A DNA stretch of 24,117 bases from M3 sp045133615 (GTDB lineage Bacteria; Bacteroidota; Bacteroidia; Bacteroidales; Muribaculaceae), in assembly GCA_045133615.1 (NCBI GenBank), contig JBGUUQ010000133.1:1-24117 (forward strand). Reading direction: 5' to 3'. Within the stretch, counting starts at the first letter, position 1, and each line of letters begins with the position of its first letter. The translations under genes were made by a program, and so were the position numbers. Shown here one piece after another: positions 23,771-24,117 of this stretch. Under the pieces are notes generated by a model. The model did no database searches and was not told where the DNA came from. It saw only the letters and a program-made list of their open reading frames with translations.

Positions 23771-23806
23771 AAAAATACCTTTGACGAAAACTTCATCAAA
23801 GGTATT
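23771..23806 (-). terminator. Strong minus-strand terminator with no gene before it in the window
   Basis: AATACCTTTGACGAA (23774-23788) pairs with TTCATCAAAGGTATT (23792-23806) over 15 positions with one mismatch and a 3-base loop. On the minus strand TTTTTATATC follows. A gene on that strand should end just to the right, yet only a guaA-like 3' end (23838-23851) is there. It is probably the original terminator of a displaced gene. Confidence 0.8.
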
Positions 23807-23837
23807 AATCGATAGTTTTTACCATTTATGGAGATGG

Positions 23838-23851
23838 GATTATTCCCACTC
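23838..23851 (-). other. Second copy of the guaA 3' end, candidate attachment-site core
   Basis: GATTATTCCCACTC is identical to 17101-17114, the last codons of guaA plus flank, in the same orientation. On the minus strand it reads GAG TGG GAA TAA, that is E-W-E-stop, and the codons before it spell AHII, so the end resembles the GuaA terminus TIEWE. A terminator follows 32 bases on, as after a real guaA. Homology stops abruptly on the right, as expected where an integrative element joins an attachment core. Confidence 0.55.
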
Positions 23852-23902
23852 TATAATATGGGCTTGTTGATTATCAGTATTATACATTATATTTCTCATT
23901 AG

Positions 23903-23923
23903 TAGGGTACATTTTTAGGGTAC
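23903..23923. repeat. Direct repeat TAGGGTAC x2
   Basis: TAGGGTAC occurs at 23903-23910 and 23916-23923, a 13-base period. Position about 55 bases inside the guaA-like core fits arm-type binding sites of a tyrosine integrase; that function is inferred. Confidence 0.45.
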
Positions 23924-24022
23924 GATTACTACAAACTGGTTGAGGCTAACACTCTGGAGATTAGGCTCATTTTTAAAATTTCAAATGAATTAATCTGAAA
24001 TGACACCTCTGCAAGTTTTGCG

Positions 24023-24030
24023 CAAAGATA
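24023..24030 (-). promoter_or_regulatory. Minus-strand -7 box reading toward the guaA-like core
   Basis: TATCTTTG on the minus strand, an exact TAnnTTTG box, without a clear upstream partner. A transcript from here would run through the core and stop at the terminator at 23771-23806. Confidence 0.35.
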
Positions 24031-24046
24031 CGTGTAGATAGTAATC

Positions 24047-24085
24047 GAAAAGTATACCACTATAATAATTGAAAAGTATACCACT
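24047..24085. repeat. Tandem 15-base repeat GAAAAGTATACCACT x2
   Basis: GAAAAGTATACCACT occurs at 24047-24061 and 24071-24085, exactly 24 bases apart and preceded by AATC or AATT. Multiple short repeats of this kind are typical of IS21-family termini, where the transposase binds; the element itself would lie to the right of the window. An iteron or repressor site is the alternative. Confidence 0.5.
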
Positions 24086-24117
24086 TAATTAACGTTTTCT
24101 TCGTTATTTCGACCTTC

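Larger units (their letters stand above)
23852..24117. other. Gene-free AT-rich right end, probably the terminus of an integrated element
   Basis: No convincing gene on either strand; the longest minus-strand frame here is a 19-codon reading ending at the guaA-like core. It contains two pairs of short direct repeats and a minus-strand -7 box. Composition differs from the coding regions. I read it as the end of a mobile element continuing beyond the window, but no integrase or transposase is visible here. Confidence 0.4.

Noticed and set aside
17101..23851. The two guaA 3'-end copies as the two ends of one element containing everything between
   Set aside because: The interval carries housekeeping genes (fba, miaA, pepT) with native promoters, and an element entering the guaA at 17103 would lie on its downstream (lower-coordinate) side. 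A boundary of an element to the right of 23851 fits better.
23828..23902. 24-codon plus-strand frame with a hydrophobic stretch, possible small membrane peptide
   Set aside because: It overlaps the guaA-like core antisense, has no promoter box, and its length is within chance in AT-rich DNA.
24047..24085. Start of a CRISPR array
   Set aside because: Only two 15-base repeats with a 9-base gap; repeat and spacer lengths are far below CRISPR ranges.

Overview
The window reads as chromosomal DNA of a gut-type Bacteroidales bacterium; Muribaculaceae or a near relative is my best guess, not proven. The grounds are recurrent Bacteroidetes promoter boxes (TAnnTTTG, often with TTTG about 19-20 bases upstream), almost no Shine-Dalgarno sequences, exported proteins with type IX secretion sorting tails, and a NagB-like/PIG-L fusion protein of a kind I know from Bacteroides.

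Left part (1-9872), mostly plus strand. A 5'-truncated NagB-like/PIG-L fusion gene ends in a terminator and is followed by a conserved hypothetical gene and a convergent SpoU-type RNA methyltransferase. A same-strand run follows: exonuclease III-type nuclease, RibD-C/DHFR-like reductase, DUF169 protein, flavin reductase-like protein, AspT-type aspartate:alanine exchanger and aspartate 4-decarboxylase. The last two form a proton-motive aspartate decarboxylation module. A bidirectional terminator closes the run.

Middle part (9877-17102). On the minus strand lie an exported T9SS-tailed protein, a membrane-anchored NUC1 nuclease, the YchF ATPase, and a translationally coupled pair of a queuosine-precursor transporter and a small radical SAM protein. 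The pair suggests queuine or preQ1 salvage. A plus-strand acyltransferase-3 membrane protein and an AT-rich exported hypothetical protein follow. A 355-bp gap (16748-17102) holds a 123-bp nested inverted-repeat element that could be a structured RNA.

Right part (17040-24117), all minus strand: a GMP synthase with a collapsed glutaminase domain, a CotH-family T9SS-tailed protein, class II fructose-bisphosphate aldolase, MiaA and PepT. Beyond PepT there is no gene. Instead there is a strong minus-strand terminator without a gene, then a 14-bp exact copy of the guaA 3' end that still encodes EWE-stop, then short direct repeats. I read this as the attachment-site boundary of an integrative element that targets a guaA 3' end and continues beyond the window.

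The most notable points are the GuaA that seems unable to hydrolyse glutamine together with the second guaA-like 3' end at 23838-23851, the deaminase domain that has lost its catalytic residues, the coupled radical SAM/transporter pair, and the structured intergenic element.
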